A stretch of 64,000 nt of DNA from Roseiconus nitratireducens (GCF_008629675.1 NZ_VWOX01000002.1:372001-436000); one strand, 5' to 3'. Shown: positions 45,626 to 55,898, counted from the first letter of the stretch. Notes: generated by a model from the letters alone, not told the origin. Program-made: numbers and translations.

Positions 45626-47302
45626 TCACTCGTCGGTGACGCATCCCTCGCTGGCCGTCTTGACGTTCTTGATGTACTTGTACAGCGTCCCGCGCGTCGC
45701 CTTCAGCGGAGGCGCCGTCCAAGCCTTTCGGCGTTTATCCAGCTCTTCCGGATCCAGAGCGACATCCAGGGAATTGCTTTCGGCATCGATGGTGACCTCG
45801 TCACCGTCTTGCAACAACCCGATGGGCCCACCCAGTTGGGCTTCCGGGGTGACGTGCCCCACGATGAATCCGTGACTGCCGCCGCTGAAGCGACCGTCGG
45901 TGATCATCGCCACATCGGCCCCCAAACCGGCGCCCATGATCGCGCTGGTCGGGGTCAACATCTCTGGCATCCCCGGACCGCCCTGCGGACCTTCGTAGCG
46001 AATGACGACGACATCGCCTTTCTGGATCTTCTTTTGTTCCAGTGCCGCCAGCATGTCCTCTTCGCTGTCGAAACAGCGGGCCGGCCCGGAGAATTTCAAT
46101 CCTTCTTTGCCGGTAATTTTGGCGACGGCACCTCCCGGTGCCAGGCTGCCGCGGAGAATGCGGATGTGTCCGGTCGGTTTGATCGGTGCTTCGACCGTCT
46201 TGACCACCTTTTGTCCTTCCTTCAGTCCAGGAAGGGAATCCACGTTCTCGGCCAACGTTTTGCCCGTCACCGTCATGCAGCTCCCGTCCATGAACCCTTT
46301 CTCCAGCAGGTACTTCATCACGGCCGGAGTGCCGCCAACCGAATGCAGGTCTTCCTGCACGAAACGGCCGCTGGGTTTCAGATCCGCCAGCAACGGTACG
46401 CGATCACTGACCGATTGAAAGTCGTCGATGGTCAGCGGCACGTCGACGGCCCGGGCCATCGCGATCAGGTGCAGCACGGCGTTGGTGCTGCCGCCCAGTG
46501 CCATCACCGTGACCATCGCATTCTCGAAGGCGGCACGGGTCATGATGTCCCGCGGCTTGAGGTCCAGCTTCAGCAACTCCAGCATGGCCGCCCCCGCGCG
46601 GCGGCACTCCTCTTTTTTCTCAGGGTCTTCGGCAGGAATGCTGGCCGAATACGGCAGCGACATCCCCAGCGCCTCGATCGCCGTGGCCATGGTGTTGGCG
46701 GTGTACATCCCGCCGCAAGCGCCCGCGCCCGGGCAGCTTTTTTCGACGATCTCCTGACGTTCTTCGTCACTGATCTGACCCGCCAGGAATTGTCCGTAAC
46801 ACTGAAACGCGCTGACGATGTCCAGCTTCTCGTCTTTGCGGAACCCCGGTTTGATGGTTCCACCGTAGACCATCAAGGCCGGTCGATTCAAACGTCCCAT
46901 CGCGATCAAACATCCCGGCATGTTCTTGTCACATCCGGGCAGCGCCACCAGTCCGTCATACCACTGCGCGCCCATGATGGTTTCGATCGAATCGGCGATC
47001 AGGTCACGGCTCTGCAACGAAAAGCTCATCCCCTCGGTGCCCATCGAAATCCCATCGCTGACTCCGATGGTATTGAATCGCATGCCCACCATTCCCGCGT
47101 CGGTCACGCCCTTCTTGACCTCCGCGGCCAAGTCCAGCAGGTGCATGTTGCAGCTGTTCCCCTCGTACCAGACGCTGGCAATCCCGACCTGCGGCTTGTT
47201 CATGTCCTCGCGTGAAAGTCCGGTGGCGTACAGCATCGCCTGAGACGCGCCCTGGCTCTTGGGCTGGGTGATCTTGCTGGAGTACTTGTTCAACTGCGTC
47301 AT
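45626..47302 (-). CDS. ilvD: Dihydroxy-acid dehydratase
   Basis: 558 residues, normal for IlvD. Cluster and active-site signatures are intact: '[21 protein letters not shown]', '[24 protein letters not shown]', and near the C-terminus '[22 protein letters not shown]'. It converts 2,3-dihydroxy-3-methylbutanoate or -pentanoate to 2-oxo acids in valine, isoleucine and pantothenate synthesis, in the cytosol, using an Fe-S cluster. It stands alone. It may share a promoter region of about 400 bases with the divergent DUF1080 gene. Confidence 0.97.
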   Translation of the reverse strand: MTQLNKYSSKITQPKSQGASQAMLYATGLSREDMNKPQVGIASVWYEGNSCNMHLLDLAAEVKKGVTDAGMVGMRFNTIGVSDGISMGTEGMSFSLQSRDLIADSIETIMGAQWYDGLVALPGCDKNMPGCLIAMGRLNRPALMVYGGTIKPGFRKDEKLDIVSAFQCYGQFLAGQISDEERQEIVEKSCPGAGACGGMYTANTMATAIEALGMSLPYSASIPAEDPEKKEECRRAGAAMLELLKLDLKPRDIMTRAAFENAMVTVMALGGSTNAVLHLIAMARAVDVPLTIDDFQSVSDRVPLLADLKPSGRFVQEDLHSVGGTPAVMKYLLEKGFMDGSCMTVTGKTLAENVDSLPGLKEGQKVVKTVEAPIKPTGHIRILRGSLAPGGAVAKITGKEGLKFSGPARCFDSEEDMLAALEQKKIQKGDVVVIRYEGPQGGPGMPEMLTPTSAIMGAGLGADVAMITDGRFSGGSHGFIVGHVTPEAQLGGPIGLLQDGDEVTIDAESNSLDVALDPEELDKRRKAWTAPPLKATRGTLYKYIKNVKTASEGCVTDE

Positions 47303-47697
47303 GGGAATTTGGGATGGAGGGTGGGATCGGACGAGAGGATGGACCCTGGGAAGATCCGGTCAGTTTAAATTCGGCCAGTGTGAATTCAGGCAAGCCGTGC
47401 TGGAAGTGGATCGTGGTGGTAACGGTCGGCGAAAGGAAAACACCGTCGGACGCTCGCATCCTGCGCGCGAGGCCGTCACAATGAGCACCTCCGCACCACG
47501 GTAGGCCCGACGACGAACGGCCCGACGACACGCCAGCGGCATGCCGCCCACCGTCACGACGACACCCGCCCCAGCAGGACAGGTTCGCGGGTCGCCAAAA
47601 ATGCGAGCGTTGCGTGTTTGCCATTCGGCGTCGCGTATTATCCCTATGCCGGCGGTTCTCACAATCCGCCCCTTCCCTCCTCCGCAGGTATCCCCCC
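47303..47697. other. Divergent intergenic region, ilvD / DUF1080 gene
   Basis: 395 bases. It should contain promoters for both divergent genes. I see no repeat, leader peptide with runs of branched-chain codons, or recognisable riboswitch or T-box. Confidence 0.4.
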
Positions 47698-48396
47698 ATG
47701 ACTCCCTTCGGTTCACTTTTTCCGGTCAAGGTCGTCCGCGTCACGCTGGTCGCGGTGCTGGGATGCTGTCTGCCGTCCCCGCCGGTTCGAGGCCAGGACA
47801 CTGGAATCCAAGACCAGGCGTCCTCCTCCCAGGTGAAGTTGTTTGACGGAAAAACACTGCAGGGCTTCAACGGGGACGAAGCCTGGTTTCGCGTTCAGGA
47901 CGGTGTCATCATTGCCGGCAGCCTGGAGAAACCGATTCCGCACAACTACTTTCTGTGCACCGACAAGACCTACAGCGACTTTGAGCTGACCGTGGAAGCC
48001 AAGCTGGTGGGACAAGGAAACAACGCGGGTGTCCAGTTTCGCACCAAGCGGATTCCCAACGACACCGAAGTGATCGGCTATCAGGCGGACATCGGTTTCG
48101 TCAATCAATCCACTCCATGCTGGGGCGCCCTGTACGATGAATCGCGGCGAAGAAAATTCCTGGACGAATCTCCGCAAAAGGCGATGAAGGCGCTTAAACG
48201 GGGCGACTGGAACCAGCTGAAAGTGATTGCAAAGGGGGACCACATCCAGATTTTCCTGAACGGAGTCCAGACGGTCGACTACGTGGAACAGGACCCGAAG
48301 ATTGAACGCGAAGGAGTCATCGCCTTGCAGGTTCACAGCGGGCCACCATTGGAAGCACACTACCGCAATCTGCAGCTCCGCATCCTGGAAGACTGA
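47698..48396 (+). CDS. DUF1080 (3-keto-disaccharide hydrolase-like) exported protein
   Basis: 232 residues from the ATG at 47698. Signal peptide 'VVRVTLVAVLGCCLPSPPVRGQ'. It is followed by the DUF1080 beta-sandwich: 'VKLFDGKTLQGFNGD', 'FRVQDGVIIAGS', 'YSDFELTVEAKL', 'NNAGVQFRTKRI', 'NQLKVIAKGDHIQIFLNG'. The fold is that of laminin-G/concanavalin-like proteins. Family members in Planctomycetes and Bacteroidetes act on glycans outside the cytoplasm. A start at 47614 would add 28 residues before the signal and is less likely. Confidence 0.9.
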   Translation: MTPFGSLFPVKVVRVTLVAVLGCCLPSPPVRGQDTGIQDQASSSQVKLFDGKTLQGFNGDEAWFRVQDGVIIAGSLEKPIPHNYFLCTDKTYSDFELTVEAKLVGQGNNAGVQFRTKRIPNDTEVIGYQADIGFVNQSTPCWGALYDESRRRKFLDESPQKAMKALKRGDWNQLKVIAKGDHIQIFLNGVQTVDYVEQDPKIEREGVIALQVHSGPPLEAHYRNLQLRILED

Positions 48397-48481
48397 CCGC
48401 GTCATTCGCGCGACGTGGAATCGCGTCTGATGTATTCGTCGTAAGCCTTCCCTTGTGTGATCGCCTTAGCCGCCTGCACCG

Positions 48482-49120
48482 ATGAGTGACTCCCCGAACG
48501 CGTCGATCGAATTCTGCTATTTCGATTTGGGCAACATCCTGGTGTCCTTCGATGAATCGGTGGCCTGTGAGAATCTGTCGCGCCAGACAAAGCTACCGAT
48601 CGATCAAATTCGGGAACGAATCTACGCCAGCGGATTGCAACAACGCTATGAACGTGGCCAGCTGGATGACGAAGCCTATGCCGATCTGGCTCGACAAGCC
48701 CTGGGGCTGAGCATCGATCAACTTTCCACGCGAGATTTTTTGACCGCCATCAGCGACATGTTTTCGCCGATCGAATCCATGGTGGCGGCGGTTCAAGCGA
48801 TGCGTCGCCAGACCGGTCGCGTTGGCATCCTCTCCAACACCTGCGACGCCCATTGGCGGTGGATCCGCAACCAAGATTGGAGGATCTCCGGCGTGGAGTT
48901 CGATGTCACCATCCTCAGCTACCAGATCGGATGGATGAAGCCGGACGTGCAGATCTACGACGCCGCCGAACAGGCCGCCGGAGTGCCGCCGGAAAGAATC
49001 CTGTTCATTGATGACAAGGACGAAAACGTCCATGCGGCGCGTCAACGCGGCTGGCAGGCAGCCCAATGCTGGGGCGGACCGGACGCCTGCGCCGCGCTCG
49101 ATCGATACATGATCCGATAG
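48482..49120 (+). CDS. HAD-superfamily phosphatase (YihX-like)
   Basis: 212 residues. HAD motifs: I 'CYFDLGNILVSFD', II 'GILSNT', III 'GWMKPD', IV 'LFIDDKDENV'. The DLGN form of motif I is that of HAD-IA enzymes such as YihX (glucose-1-phosphate phosphatase), with a helical cap after motif I. It is a soluble phosphatase for a small phosphorylated metabolite. Its start lies 86 bases after the DUF1080 gene in the same direction, so the two may be co-transcribed. The substrate cannot be read. Confidence 0.9.
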   Translation: MSDSPNASIEFCYFDLGNILVSFDESVACENLSRQTKLPIDQIRERIYASGLQQRYERGQLDDEAYADLARQALGLSIDQLSTRDFLTAISDMFSPIESMVAAVQAMRRQTGRVGILSNTCDAHWRWIRNQDWRISGVEFDVTILSYQIGWMKPDVQIYDAAEQAAGVPPERILFIDDKDENVHAARQRGWQAAQCWGGPDACAALDRYMIR

Positions 49121-49483
49121 TCGTCGCACGGGCCGGCGTCGGGCCGCCTCCTGTGACGATTCGGCAGATCGGCCCCAAGACTGCATGGACAGCGCCAGTT
49201 TCAATCAAAAACACCGTGACGTGCAGTGCAATGAGCGGCAAGTCGCTTGCCGCCGGTGGAGGCGAGACAACCCGCGGCGAGCGCCACGCCGGCTCACCTA
49301 AAGTGGCGTTTGACCGGCAGCTTCCACGCTCTGGCGAGCGTGGCTACTTGCCGGACCGCTGTGCGCTGCACGTCATCGCGGCTACGGTATCGTGCGACGT
49401 GCTGCCGGGCTGTCGGTTCGTTGCCTCTTCGCCGCGAATCTGGAAAGCGCCGGCCCCTTCATGACTTCCTTGAGTCGATTGTT
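49121..49483. other. Intergenic region with family II repeat
   Basis: 363 bases, of which 49228-49348 is the repeat. The frame of the downstream gene is open back to 49247, but it runs through the repeat and lacks domain content. Confidence 0.5.
49228..49348 (+). repeat. Dispersed intergenic repeat family II, copy 2
   Basis: Same ordered blocks as 18136-18275 (AATGAGCGGC, GCCGCCGGT, GCGAGA, AACCCGCGGC, CGCCACGC, GGCTCACC, AGTGGCG). It is followed by the GAGCG hairpin in inverted orientation (CCACGCTCTGGCGAGCGTGG, 49324-49343). Confidence 0.75.
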
Positions 49484-50260
49484 ATGGCCGAATTGAAACT
49501 TGCGGTACGTTTGGATTCACTCGGATTGCCATTGAAACGTGGATTGGATGTTGCCGCCCGCCTGGGTGTTCGCGGGGTGGAACTGAACGCCCGCGGCGAA
49601 GTTCATCCGGAAGCGCTAAGCGAAACGGGGCTGCGTCACCTGAGGAAGATGCTGGAGGACCGGAACTTGTCGGTGGCGGCGCTCCGGTTCCAAACGCGGC
49701 GCGGCTACGAAAACCCGCAGGATCTGCAACGGCGGGTTGAGGCGACAAAGTCGGCGATGAGCCTGGCCTACAAGCTCGGCGCGCCGGCTGTCATCAATTC
49801 CATCGGGTACGTCAGCGACGACAAGGACGATCCACGCTACAACACGCTGCAGGCGGTGATCGAGGACCTGGGACGTTTTGGGGCTCGCGTCGGTGCTTTT
49901 CTGGCGGCGGAGACCGGGGCCGAATCGGGTGAAACGCTGTCCGAGATCCTGGGGGAGAGCGAAGACGGGTTTGTCGCGGTGGCTTTCAATCCGGGCCAGT
50001 TGATCGTCAACCGGCACAGCGTGCTGGACGCCGTTCGCGTGTTGAAAGATCGCATCGTGGTCGTGTGCGCCACCGATGGCGTGGTCGACCTGGCCGCCGG
50101 GCGGGGCATCCGTGTTCCGATCGGTGAGGGTACGGCGGACTTTCCGCAGATTCTCGCGACGCTGGAAGATTCTGATTTCCGCGGACCGGTGATCGTGGGA
50201 CGCTCGGACGCGACGTTGGCCGAGCTGGACCAGGGGGTCCAATACCTGACGAACTTGTAG
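49484..50260 (+). CDS. Sugar phosphate isomerase/epimerase-like TIM-barrel protein
   Basis: 258 residues from the ATG at 49484. Resembles the AP_endonuc_2 / xylose-isomerase-like fold: 'GLPLKRGLDVAARLGVRGVELNAR', 'LRHLRKMLEDRNLSVAALRFQTRRGY', 'KLGAPAVINSIGY', 'AETGAESGE', 'VRVLKDRIVVVCATDGVVD', 'GRSDATLAELDQGV'. Metal ligands are not all clear; the usual Glu/His set is only partly visible. The product is soluble and cytosolic. The upstream frame to 49247 is rejected because it runs through a repeat. Confidence 0.82.
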   Translation: MAELKLAVRLDSLGLPLKRGLDVAARLGVRGVELNARGEVHPEALSETGLRHLRKMLEDRNLSVAALRFQTRRGYENPQDLQRRVEATKSAMSLAYKLGAPAVINSIGYVSDDKDDPRYNTLQAVIEDLGRFGARVGAFLAAETGAESGETLSEILGESEDGFVAVAFNPGQLIVNRHSVLDAVRVLKDRIVVVCATDGVVDLAAGRGIRVPIGEGTADFPQILATLEDSDFRGPVIVGRSDATLAELDQGVQYLTNL

Positions 50261-50663
50261 CAGCCGCCCGGGGTGGGTGCGACCTTGCGGTTCGCACGTT
50301 CAGACGGCCGGTCGCCGGTGGCAAATGTCCCCGGTGGTTCGGACGTTTCGCGGGGAAAGGCCGGCAGAGCCGGCGCGTGCAGTGCGTTCCCGGGCGGGAT
50401 CCCGGGAACGAGGGGGGGCCCCTGGTCCCAAGGCTCCCGCCTTGGAACCAACGGCTTGGTAGGCTCCGCCTGCCAGCTCCCGCAGATGCTCTATCTCCGG
50501 ACGCCTTGGTCCCGGAACAAGCCAGAGCGGCCGGAATCGACGGCTTGGGCTAAGCCGAAAGTCGAAGGCGGAAAGTTGAAAGTTCAAGGTGACTCCAAGG
50601 CCTGATTTTTGACATACTTCGTTGCAGTGTGGTCCCAACTGTCCATGGCCGAGCCCTCCTGCA
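50261..50663. other. Intergenic region with clustered palindromes
   Basis: 403 bases after the TIM-barrel gene. Three hairpins lie within 90 bases: GCCGGC-AGA-GCCGGC (50360-50374), GTTCCCGGG-CGGGAT-CCCGGGAAC (50386-50409, perfect 9-bp stem) and GGTCCCAAGGC-TCCC-GCCTTGGAACC (50424-50449, 10 of 11 pairs). No gene is visible. Confidence 0.6.
50386..50449. terminator. Two strong hairpins downstream of the TIM-barrel gene
   Basis: Perfect 9-bp stem at 50386-50409 and near-perfect 11-bp stem at 50424-50449, with no T-tract. They could end transcription or be mobile palindromic repeats. Confidence 0.35.
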
Positions 50664-51620
50664 GTGATCCGATCCGACATTTTCGCCTTGCAGATCGCGA
50701 ATCTTCGCAAGAGATATCGCCGACTGGACGCGCTCCGCGGCGTGGATTTCGCGTTGTCCGAAGGTGAACGGTTGGCGTTTCTGGGGCCCAACGGTGCGGG
50801 AAAAACCACGCTGATCCGTTGCCTCGCGGGGCGGACCCGTCCCACCGAGGGCCAAATCCTGGTATTTGGCCACCCGATCAACGCGCCGGGCGTCCGCCAA
50901 TCGTTGGGACTGGTGCCTCAAGAACTGGCCCTCTACGACGATCTGACGACTCGGGAAAACCTTCGCGCCTTTGGCAAGTTTCACGGCATCGGCCGGCGTG
51001 AACTGAGGGATCAAGTGGAGTGGGCTTTAGAATGGACCGGGTTGCGTGACCGCGCCGACGATCTGCTGGGGGGCTTTTCCGGCGGAATGAAGCGACGCGT
51101 TAATCTTGCCTGTGGCGTGCTGCATCAACCCCGAATCATCTTGTTGGACGAACCGACCGTTGGCGTCGATCCGCAGAGTCGCCAGCGGATCTTTGCAATG
51201 CTGGACGAGTTGAATGATCGGGGCGCATCCATCCTGTTGACCACCCATCACCTGGATGAGGCTCAACAGCGAAGCGACCGGATCGTCATCATGGATCAAG
51301 GCAGAGTGATCGCCGACGGAACGATCGAAGATCTCGTCCGGCAGACGGTCGGCAAGTCGCGGATGATCAAGATGCGAGTTGACCGACCGCTGGAGTCGCC
51401 GCTGGTGTTCCACGGGGACGGGGAACACGTCGCGCCGCGATCAGTCGGGGTCGCCGGCCAAGACACTTTTGAAACTCGAATCGACGACGTCACCGTTTCA
51501 CTGGGGCGCCTCATCCAATCCGTCCGGCACAGCGGCTATTCGGTTTCGGACATGGAAGTCCAGTCGCCTTCGTTGCATCATGTCTTCTTGCATCTGACCG
51601 GTCACGAACTCAGGGATTGA
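50664..51620 (+). CDS. ABC transporter ATP-binding protein (drug/Na export type)
   Basis: 318 residues from the GTG at 50664; a TTG at 50622 is possible and neither start has a good ribosome-binding site. Walker A 'GPNGAGKTT', signature 'FSGGMKRRV', Walker B '[13 protein letters not shown]', H-loop '[10 protein letters not shown]'. All ATPase residues are intact. The C-terminal about 70 residues are the extension seen in the CcmA/NatA-like ABC-2 exporter family. It pairs with the permease 7 bases downstream. The substrate is unknown; a drug, ion or lipid is typical. Confidence 0.9.
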   Translation: MIRSDIFALQIANLRKRYRRLDALRGVDFALSEGERLAFLGPNGAGKTTLIRCLAGRTRPTEGQILVFGHPINAPGVRQSLGLVPQELALYDDLTTRENLRAFGKFHGIGRRELRDQVEWALEWTGLRDRADDLLGGFSGGMKRRVNLACGVLHQPRIILLDEPTVGVDPQSRQRIFAMLDELNDRGASILLTTHHLDEAQQRSDRIVIMDQGRVIADGTIEDLVRQTVGKSRMIKMRVDRPLESPLVFHGDGEHVAPRSVGVAGQDTFETRIDDVTVSLGRLIQSVRHSGYSVSDMEVQSPSLHHVFLHLTGHELRD

Positions 51621-51627
51621 GCGGCCG

Positions 51628-52962
51628 ATGATTTTTACCATCATCCAGATCAGCCTTCGAAGGTTGCTTCACAATCGGATTGAACTGCTGCTGACGTTCG
51701 TCGTTCCGATCGCGTTCTTCAGCGTGTTTGCAGTGATCTTCGGTAACGGGATTGGCAGCGGGACGACCCCCAAGATCAAAGTCGTCGTCGTCGACGAAGC
51801 CGAAACGTCGGAATCTGAATCGCTGGCCGCGTCCCTGCGTGATAGCGCCGGACTGCGATTCATGGATTCGGGCGCGGATTCGGGCGGGGAATCGGGCGAA
51901 GAATCTTCGGCAGCGTTGCACGGGACCTTGTCTCGTGAACAAGCCTCCGACCTGGTCCGCCACGGAAACGTCACGATTGGGATCGTGCTGCGACCCGCGG
52001 AAGATGGCGTCGGTGCGGACCTGCTGGCCGACGCGTCCGATCAGGTGGCTGGGCAAGTGGTTGCCGCTTTGGTAGGGCGGGAACTGGCAATCGCGCGCAC
52101 GAAAAGTCTGGCGGCCGCTCGCGTTGCATCGCATCGGACTCCTGCCGGGATAGGCTCGCAGGCCCCCGCGCAAACTTCTTCGCTGCGAAAACCGCCTGGA
52201 ACCGGAGCCGTCCCGAATTCACCTCCAGCCGATTCCGCCTCCTTTGTGAAGCTGTCACAGGGCACCGCGATGGCCCGTGGAGCGGACGTACCGCAGGACG
52301 GGTCCGAGATCCTCTCCCCGGCGATCCAAATTGTGGACGTGATTGGCGAAGGAAAAACGAATCCCGTGGTCAGCATGTACGCCGCGGGGATTGCCGTGAT
52401 GTTTCTGCTGTTCGGTGCAACCGGCGGAGGAGGCGCACTGCTTGAAGAACGCGAGAACACGACCTTGGACCGGTTGCTTTCGACGCGGTTGACCATGGAT
52501 CAATTGTTGTTGGGGAAATGGTTCTACCTGACAGGGCTGGGATTCTTTCAGGTCTGCGTGATGTTCCTGTGGGGGCAGTTCGTCTTCGGCGTCGATTTGC
52601 TCGGTCACCTGGACGGATTTGTAATGATGACGCTGGTGACCAGCTCCGCCGCAGCGGCGTTTGGCCTGCTCCTGGCGACACTCTGCAAGACGCGAGGCCA
52701 GTTGAATGGGCTGTCCGTCATCCTGGTATTGACCATGAGCGCTTTGGGCGGATCGATGGTGCCTCGCTATGTGATGAGCGAACGGATGCAGGAGTTGGGG
52801 TTATGGACGTTCAACGCGTGGGCACTGGACGGATACAACAAAGTTTTCTGGCGAGACATGCCGGTGGAAACCCTGTGGCCGCAGTTGGCCGTGTTGATGG
52901 CGGCCGGGGTAACGTTTCTACTGGTGGCTCGAGCGCTCGCGGTTCGTTGGGAATTCGATTGA
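51628..52962 (+). CDS. ABC-2 type transporter permease
   Basis: 444 residues. A first helix at about 15-40 is followed by a large soluble segment (about 45-245) with a low-complexity part. Five more helices follow, including 'VSMYAAGIAVMFLLFGATGGGGALLEERENTTLDRLLSTRL' and 'NGLSVILVLTMSALGGSMVPRYVMSE', the ABC-2 membrane signature. The linker 'PPGTGAVPNSPPAD' is unusual. It forms an exporter as a pair with the upstream ATPase; one dimer per complex is expected. Confidence 0.9.
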   Translation: MIFTIIQISLRRLLHNRIELLLTFVVPIAFFSVFAVIFGNGIGSGTTPKIKVVVVDEAETSESESLAASLRDSAGLRFMDSGADSGGESGEESSAALHGTLSREQASDLVRHGNVTIGIVLRPAEDGVGADLLADASDQVAGQVVAALVGRELAIARTKSLAAARVASHRTPAGIGSQAPAQTSSLRKPPGTGAVPNSPPADSASFVKLSQGTAMARGADVPQDGSEILSPAIQIVDVIGEGKTNPVVSMYAAGIAVMFLLFGATGGGGALLEERENTTLDRLLSTRLTMDQLLLGKWFYLTGLGFFQVCVMFLWGQFVFGVDLLGHLDGFVMMTLVTSSAAAAFGLLLATLCKTRGQLNGLSVILVLTMSALGGSMVPRYVMSERMQELGLWTFNAWALDGYNKVFWRDMPVETLWPQLAVLMAAGVTFLLVARALAVRWEFD

Positions 52963-53000
52963 GTGCTGGTTCTCCCAATCCTTGAGACGGCGACTTTGTC

Positions 53001-53915
53001 ATGAATTCAGTGAGCCCCGGCCAAACACGACTCGGATGGATCGGTACCGGTGTCATGGGGTACAGCATGTGCGGACACCTGATCGACGCCGGCTACGACA
53101 TGACCGTCTACAACCGATCGCCGGACAAGGCCAAACCGCTCGCCGAGCGCGGGGCGAAGATCAAAACGTCACCCAAAGAAGTTGCCCAAGAAAGTGACAT
53201 CGTTTTCACGATCGTGGGTTTTCCGAAAGACGTCCGCGAAGTCATCCTGGGAGAACAAGGGGTTTTGGCCGGATCACGTTCCGGCATGACGTTGGTGGAT
53301 ATGACGACCAGCCAACCAAGCCTGGCACGCGAGATCGCAGAAACCTGCGAGGCTGCTTCGATTGATGCAATCGATGCGCCCGTCAGCGGCGGTGACAGCG
53401 GCGCAAAGAACGGGACCCTCTCCATCATGGTTGGCGGCAAGGCGGACGCGGTTGCGCGTGTCGAACCGCTGCTTCAGTTGATGGGAAAGACCATCGTCCA
53501 CCAGGGCGGACCGGGCTGTGGCCAACACACCAAGATGGTCAACCAGACCCTGATCGCAACCGGCATGATCTCCATCTGCGAAGCCCTGCTGTACGCTCAC
53601 CGCGTCGGCCTGGATATCCCCACGGTTCTCAAGAGCGTTGCTTCCGGTGCCGCGGGAAGCTGGGCCCTGTCCAACCTTGCCCCGCGGATGCTCGACGGCG
53701 ACTTTGACCCGGGATTTTTCGTCGAACACTTCTTGAAAGACATGAAGATCGCGTTGGACGAAGCCGCTCGGATGAATCTGGCTCTACCCGGAATGGCCCT
53801 GGGCTACCAACTGTACCAAGCCGCCGCGGCTCAAGGGCATCGCCGCAACGGGACCCAATCTCTGATCCTGGCGCTCGCCAAACTGAACGCCATCGATTGG
53901 CCGACCGGTCGATGA
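53001..53915 (+). CDS. Beta-hydroxyacid dehydrogenase (3-hydroxyisobutyrate / tartronate-semialdehyde reductase family)
   Basis: 304 residues. N-terminal NAD(P) motif '[13 protein letters not shown]', substrate motif '[22 protein letters not shown]', catalytic Lys in 'GQHTKMVNQ' near residue 178. It is a complete HIBADH-like protein of the MmsB/GarR/GlxR group, which reduces or oxidises beta-hydroxyacids in the cytosol. It starts 38 bases after the permease gene. The neighbourhood does not fix the substrate. Confidence 0.92.
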   Translation: MNSVSPGQTRLGWIGTGVMGYSMCGHLIDAGYDMTVYNRSPDKAKPLAERGAKIKTSPKEVAQESDIVFTIVGFPKDVREVILGEQGVLAGSRSGMTLVDMTTSQPSLAREIAETCEAASIDAIDAPVSGGDSGAKNGTLSIMVGGKADAVARVEPLLQLMGKTIVHQGGPGCGQHTKMVNQTLIATGMISICEALLYAHRVGLDIPTVLKSVASGAAGSWALSNLAPRMLDGDFDPGFFVEHFLKDMKIALDEAARMNLALPGMALGYQLYQAAAAQGHRRNGTQSLILALAKLNAIDWPTGR

Positions 53916-53993
53916 ACCCAGGCCTGCCCTCGGGTCGGGGTCCCTGGACGGCGAGGACGGTGACTCAAGTGGCCGTTGACTTCAACAACGCGT

Positions 53994-55898
53994 TCATTCT
54001 GGTTTGACAGAGTGCGTTTTCCAGTCACGCTCAAACGCTTCTGGGTCCGGTTCGCTGACACTGGGCAAATGGCCGGGGCCGGGAACTTTGCTAGAGGGAA
54101 GCGATGAAACCACGACCGCCTGATCCAGCGGATCCAGCCCCAGGGTCACCTGCAGCGATGCCAACGCCAAGAACCAATCCCGCTGCGCTTCGACCAACTT
54201 GATCTCGGCCTCGTTCGTCTTCGTTTCCAGCAGGTTCAAGTAGATCAGGTCAATCTTTCCCCGCTCAAACGCAAATCGATAGCGTTCCAACGTGTCGATG
54301 GCGGCCAGCAACGAGATTTCCGTTTGTTCAACGATTTCCGAGGCCAACGTCAAAGCGTTGAATGCCGTCAGCAGCTCCGTCGCAATCTTGTCTTGGACCA
54401 AACGAATCTTTTCGTTGATCTGAATCATCTTGGCGGAGGTGGACTGGACCTTTCCCCTCGCCTTGCGCCGCTGGATGGGCACTTCACTGCGAAATCCGAT
54501 TACCAGCTCGAACCACCCCTTGTCGTCATCCTTTGTTGCGGGGGCTCCCATGTCTTGCGAAGCCTCGGCGACAAAATCCAAATTGGGTAACATCTGGTTG
54601 TAGGCCAACCGCCGGTCCAGGTTTGTCTGCTGCAGTTGCAGGCGAAGGATCTGCGGCTCAGGGCGACGGCTGATCGCGGCGGCCAGGTCTTGTTCAAAAC
54701 CCTCGGTGGTCGGCATTTCGATCTCCGGGAACTGTTCGGGAAGCCATTGATCGTTTGGAACCAGCGGCTGGCCTTCCTCGTCTCTCAGAAATAGTGCCAA
54801 CTTGAACGACGTCGCGCGATACTTCTGTTGGCTTTTGAGCAAAATGGCTCGGCGTTCGGCGATCAACTGGTTGTTCAAAACCACATCGATCTCGGCAAAC
54901 TTTCCGGCTTCCAAACCGGCTTCAAACTGCTCCCCCCGTCGCTCCGCCAGATCCAACAACTCTTCGCGTGCCTGGAGAATCGCTCCGGCGGCGACCCAAT
55001 CCCAGTACACCGTTGCGGCCTGCAGCGACGTGTCCAAAATAACCTTTTGGACTTGGGGAGTCGCAGCCTGTCGCGCCAGCGAAGCCTGAAAAACGGCGAC
55101 CCGCTCGGCATCGATCGCGCGGCCCTGCAGCAACGGTGTGGCGACGCTCAGCTTGAATTCGCCCGCATCGTCGGTTTGTCGTTCCTTGTACCACGGTTGG
55201 TAGTAGCCTCGGCCGATCCGGTAACCCGCTGAAAGATATCCGCCCCACCAGGTTTGCCGCGCCAATCCCAACCCGTTGCGATAGTTTCTGTAAAAGCCCG
55301 TGGGCTCGGAAAGCGAATGGGCGTTGAATTTGGTGTCGTAGGCGCCGTACGCCGACACCAGTTCACCGTTGGCAATGCGCCCCAACTCTCGGGCCTGCGT
55401 GATCTCCGGATAGAACCGATACAGACTGGCAATCACGTCCGAGAGCTGGAGCCCCGAATCGGGCGATTCGGTCTCTTCGGCGGTCCCTGGCGGCGCGGGC
55501 AGCAGTTCGGCGTCGCCAGTGCCAATGCCCGCGCCGGCGTCGGGCATTTCTGCCGGACCGGCATTCGGAGGAACCGCCGCTGCGCCAGGCGATTGCGCCG
55601 GCACTGCCGGACTGGCCGGGGTCGCGTCCTCCAACCCGGATTGGCTCACTTGTGACAGAAAATCTGCGAAGTCCCTGCCGTCGGACGGATCCGCCATGCG
55701 CGGACGCGGTTCCTGCCCGTGTAAAGGATGGACGATCAGCAAGGACAGGATGGCCGTGACGACGATCCCAAAAGCTGTCGCCGTTGCGCCCAGCCGATTC
55801 AGGGCTTGGGTAGCTTGACCTTGCTGCCCTTGGATGAATTGGGCTGTTTCGGTTCGTCCTCCGCGACGACCGGTGGAAACCCGTTGAACTGACGCCAT
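53994..55898 (-). CDS. TolC-family outer membrane efflux protein
   Basis: 634 residues. After a hydrophobic leader ('GIVVTAILSLLIVHPLHGQ') and a low-complexity Pro/Ala linker, two long helical halves follow the TolC pattern ('DVIASLYRFYPEITQARELGRIANGELVSAYGAYDTKFN', 'ELAVDLAERRGEQFEAG'-like heptads, 'ERYRFAFERGKIDLIYLNLLETKTNEAE'). It forms a trimeric outer-membrane channel. The ATG at 55898 gives a 100-base overlap with the HlyD gene. No good later ATG exists before the leader, so the true start may be a non-ATG codon. Same strand as ppc, ABC and hlyD. Confidence 0.85.
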   Translation of the reverse strand: MASVQRVSTGRRGGRTETAQFIQGQQGQATQALNRLGATATAFGIVVTAILSLLIVHPLHGQEPRPRMADPSDGRDFADFLSQVSQSGLEDATPASPAVPAQSPGAAAVPPNAGPAEMPDAGAGIGTGDAELLPAPPGTAEETESPDSGLQLSDVIASLYRFYPEITQARELGRIANGELVSAYGAYDTKFNAHSLSEPTGFYRNYRNGLGLARQTWWGGYLSAGYRIGRGYYQPWYKERQTDDAGEFKLSVATPLLQGRAIDAERVAVFQASLARQAATPQVQKVILDTSLQAATVYWDWVAAGAILQAREELLDLAERRGEQFEAGLEAGKFAEIDVVLNNQLIAERRAILLKSQQKYRATSFKLALFLRDEEGQPLVPNDQWLPEQFPEIEMPTTEGFEQDLAAAISRRPEPQILRLQLQQTNLDRRLAYNQMLPNLDFVAEASQDMGAPATKDDDKGWFELVIGFRSEVPIQRRKARGKVQSTSAKMIQINEKIRLVQDKIATELLTAFNALTLASEIVEQTEISLLAAIDTLERYRFAFERGKIDLIYLNLLETKTNEAEIKLVEAQRDWFLALASLQVTLGLDPLDQAVVVSSLPSSKVPGPGHLPSVSEPDPEAFERDWKTHSVKPE

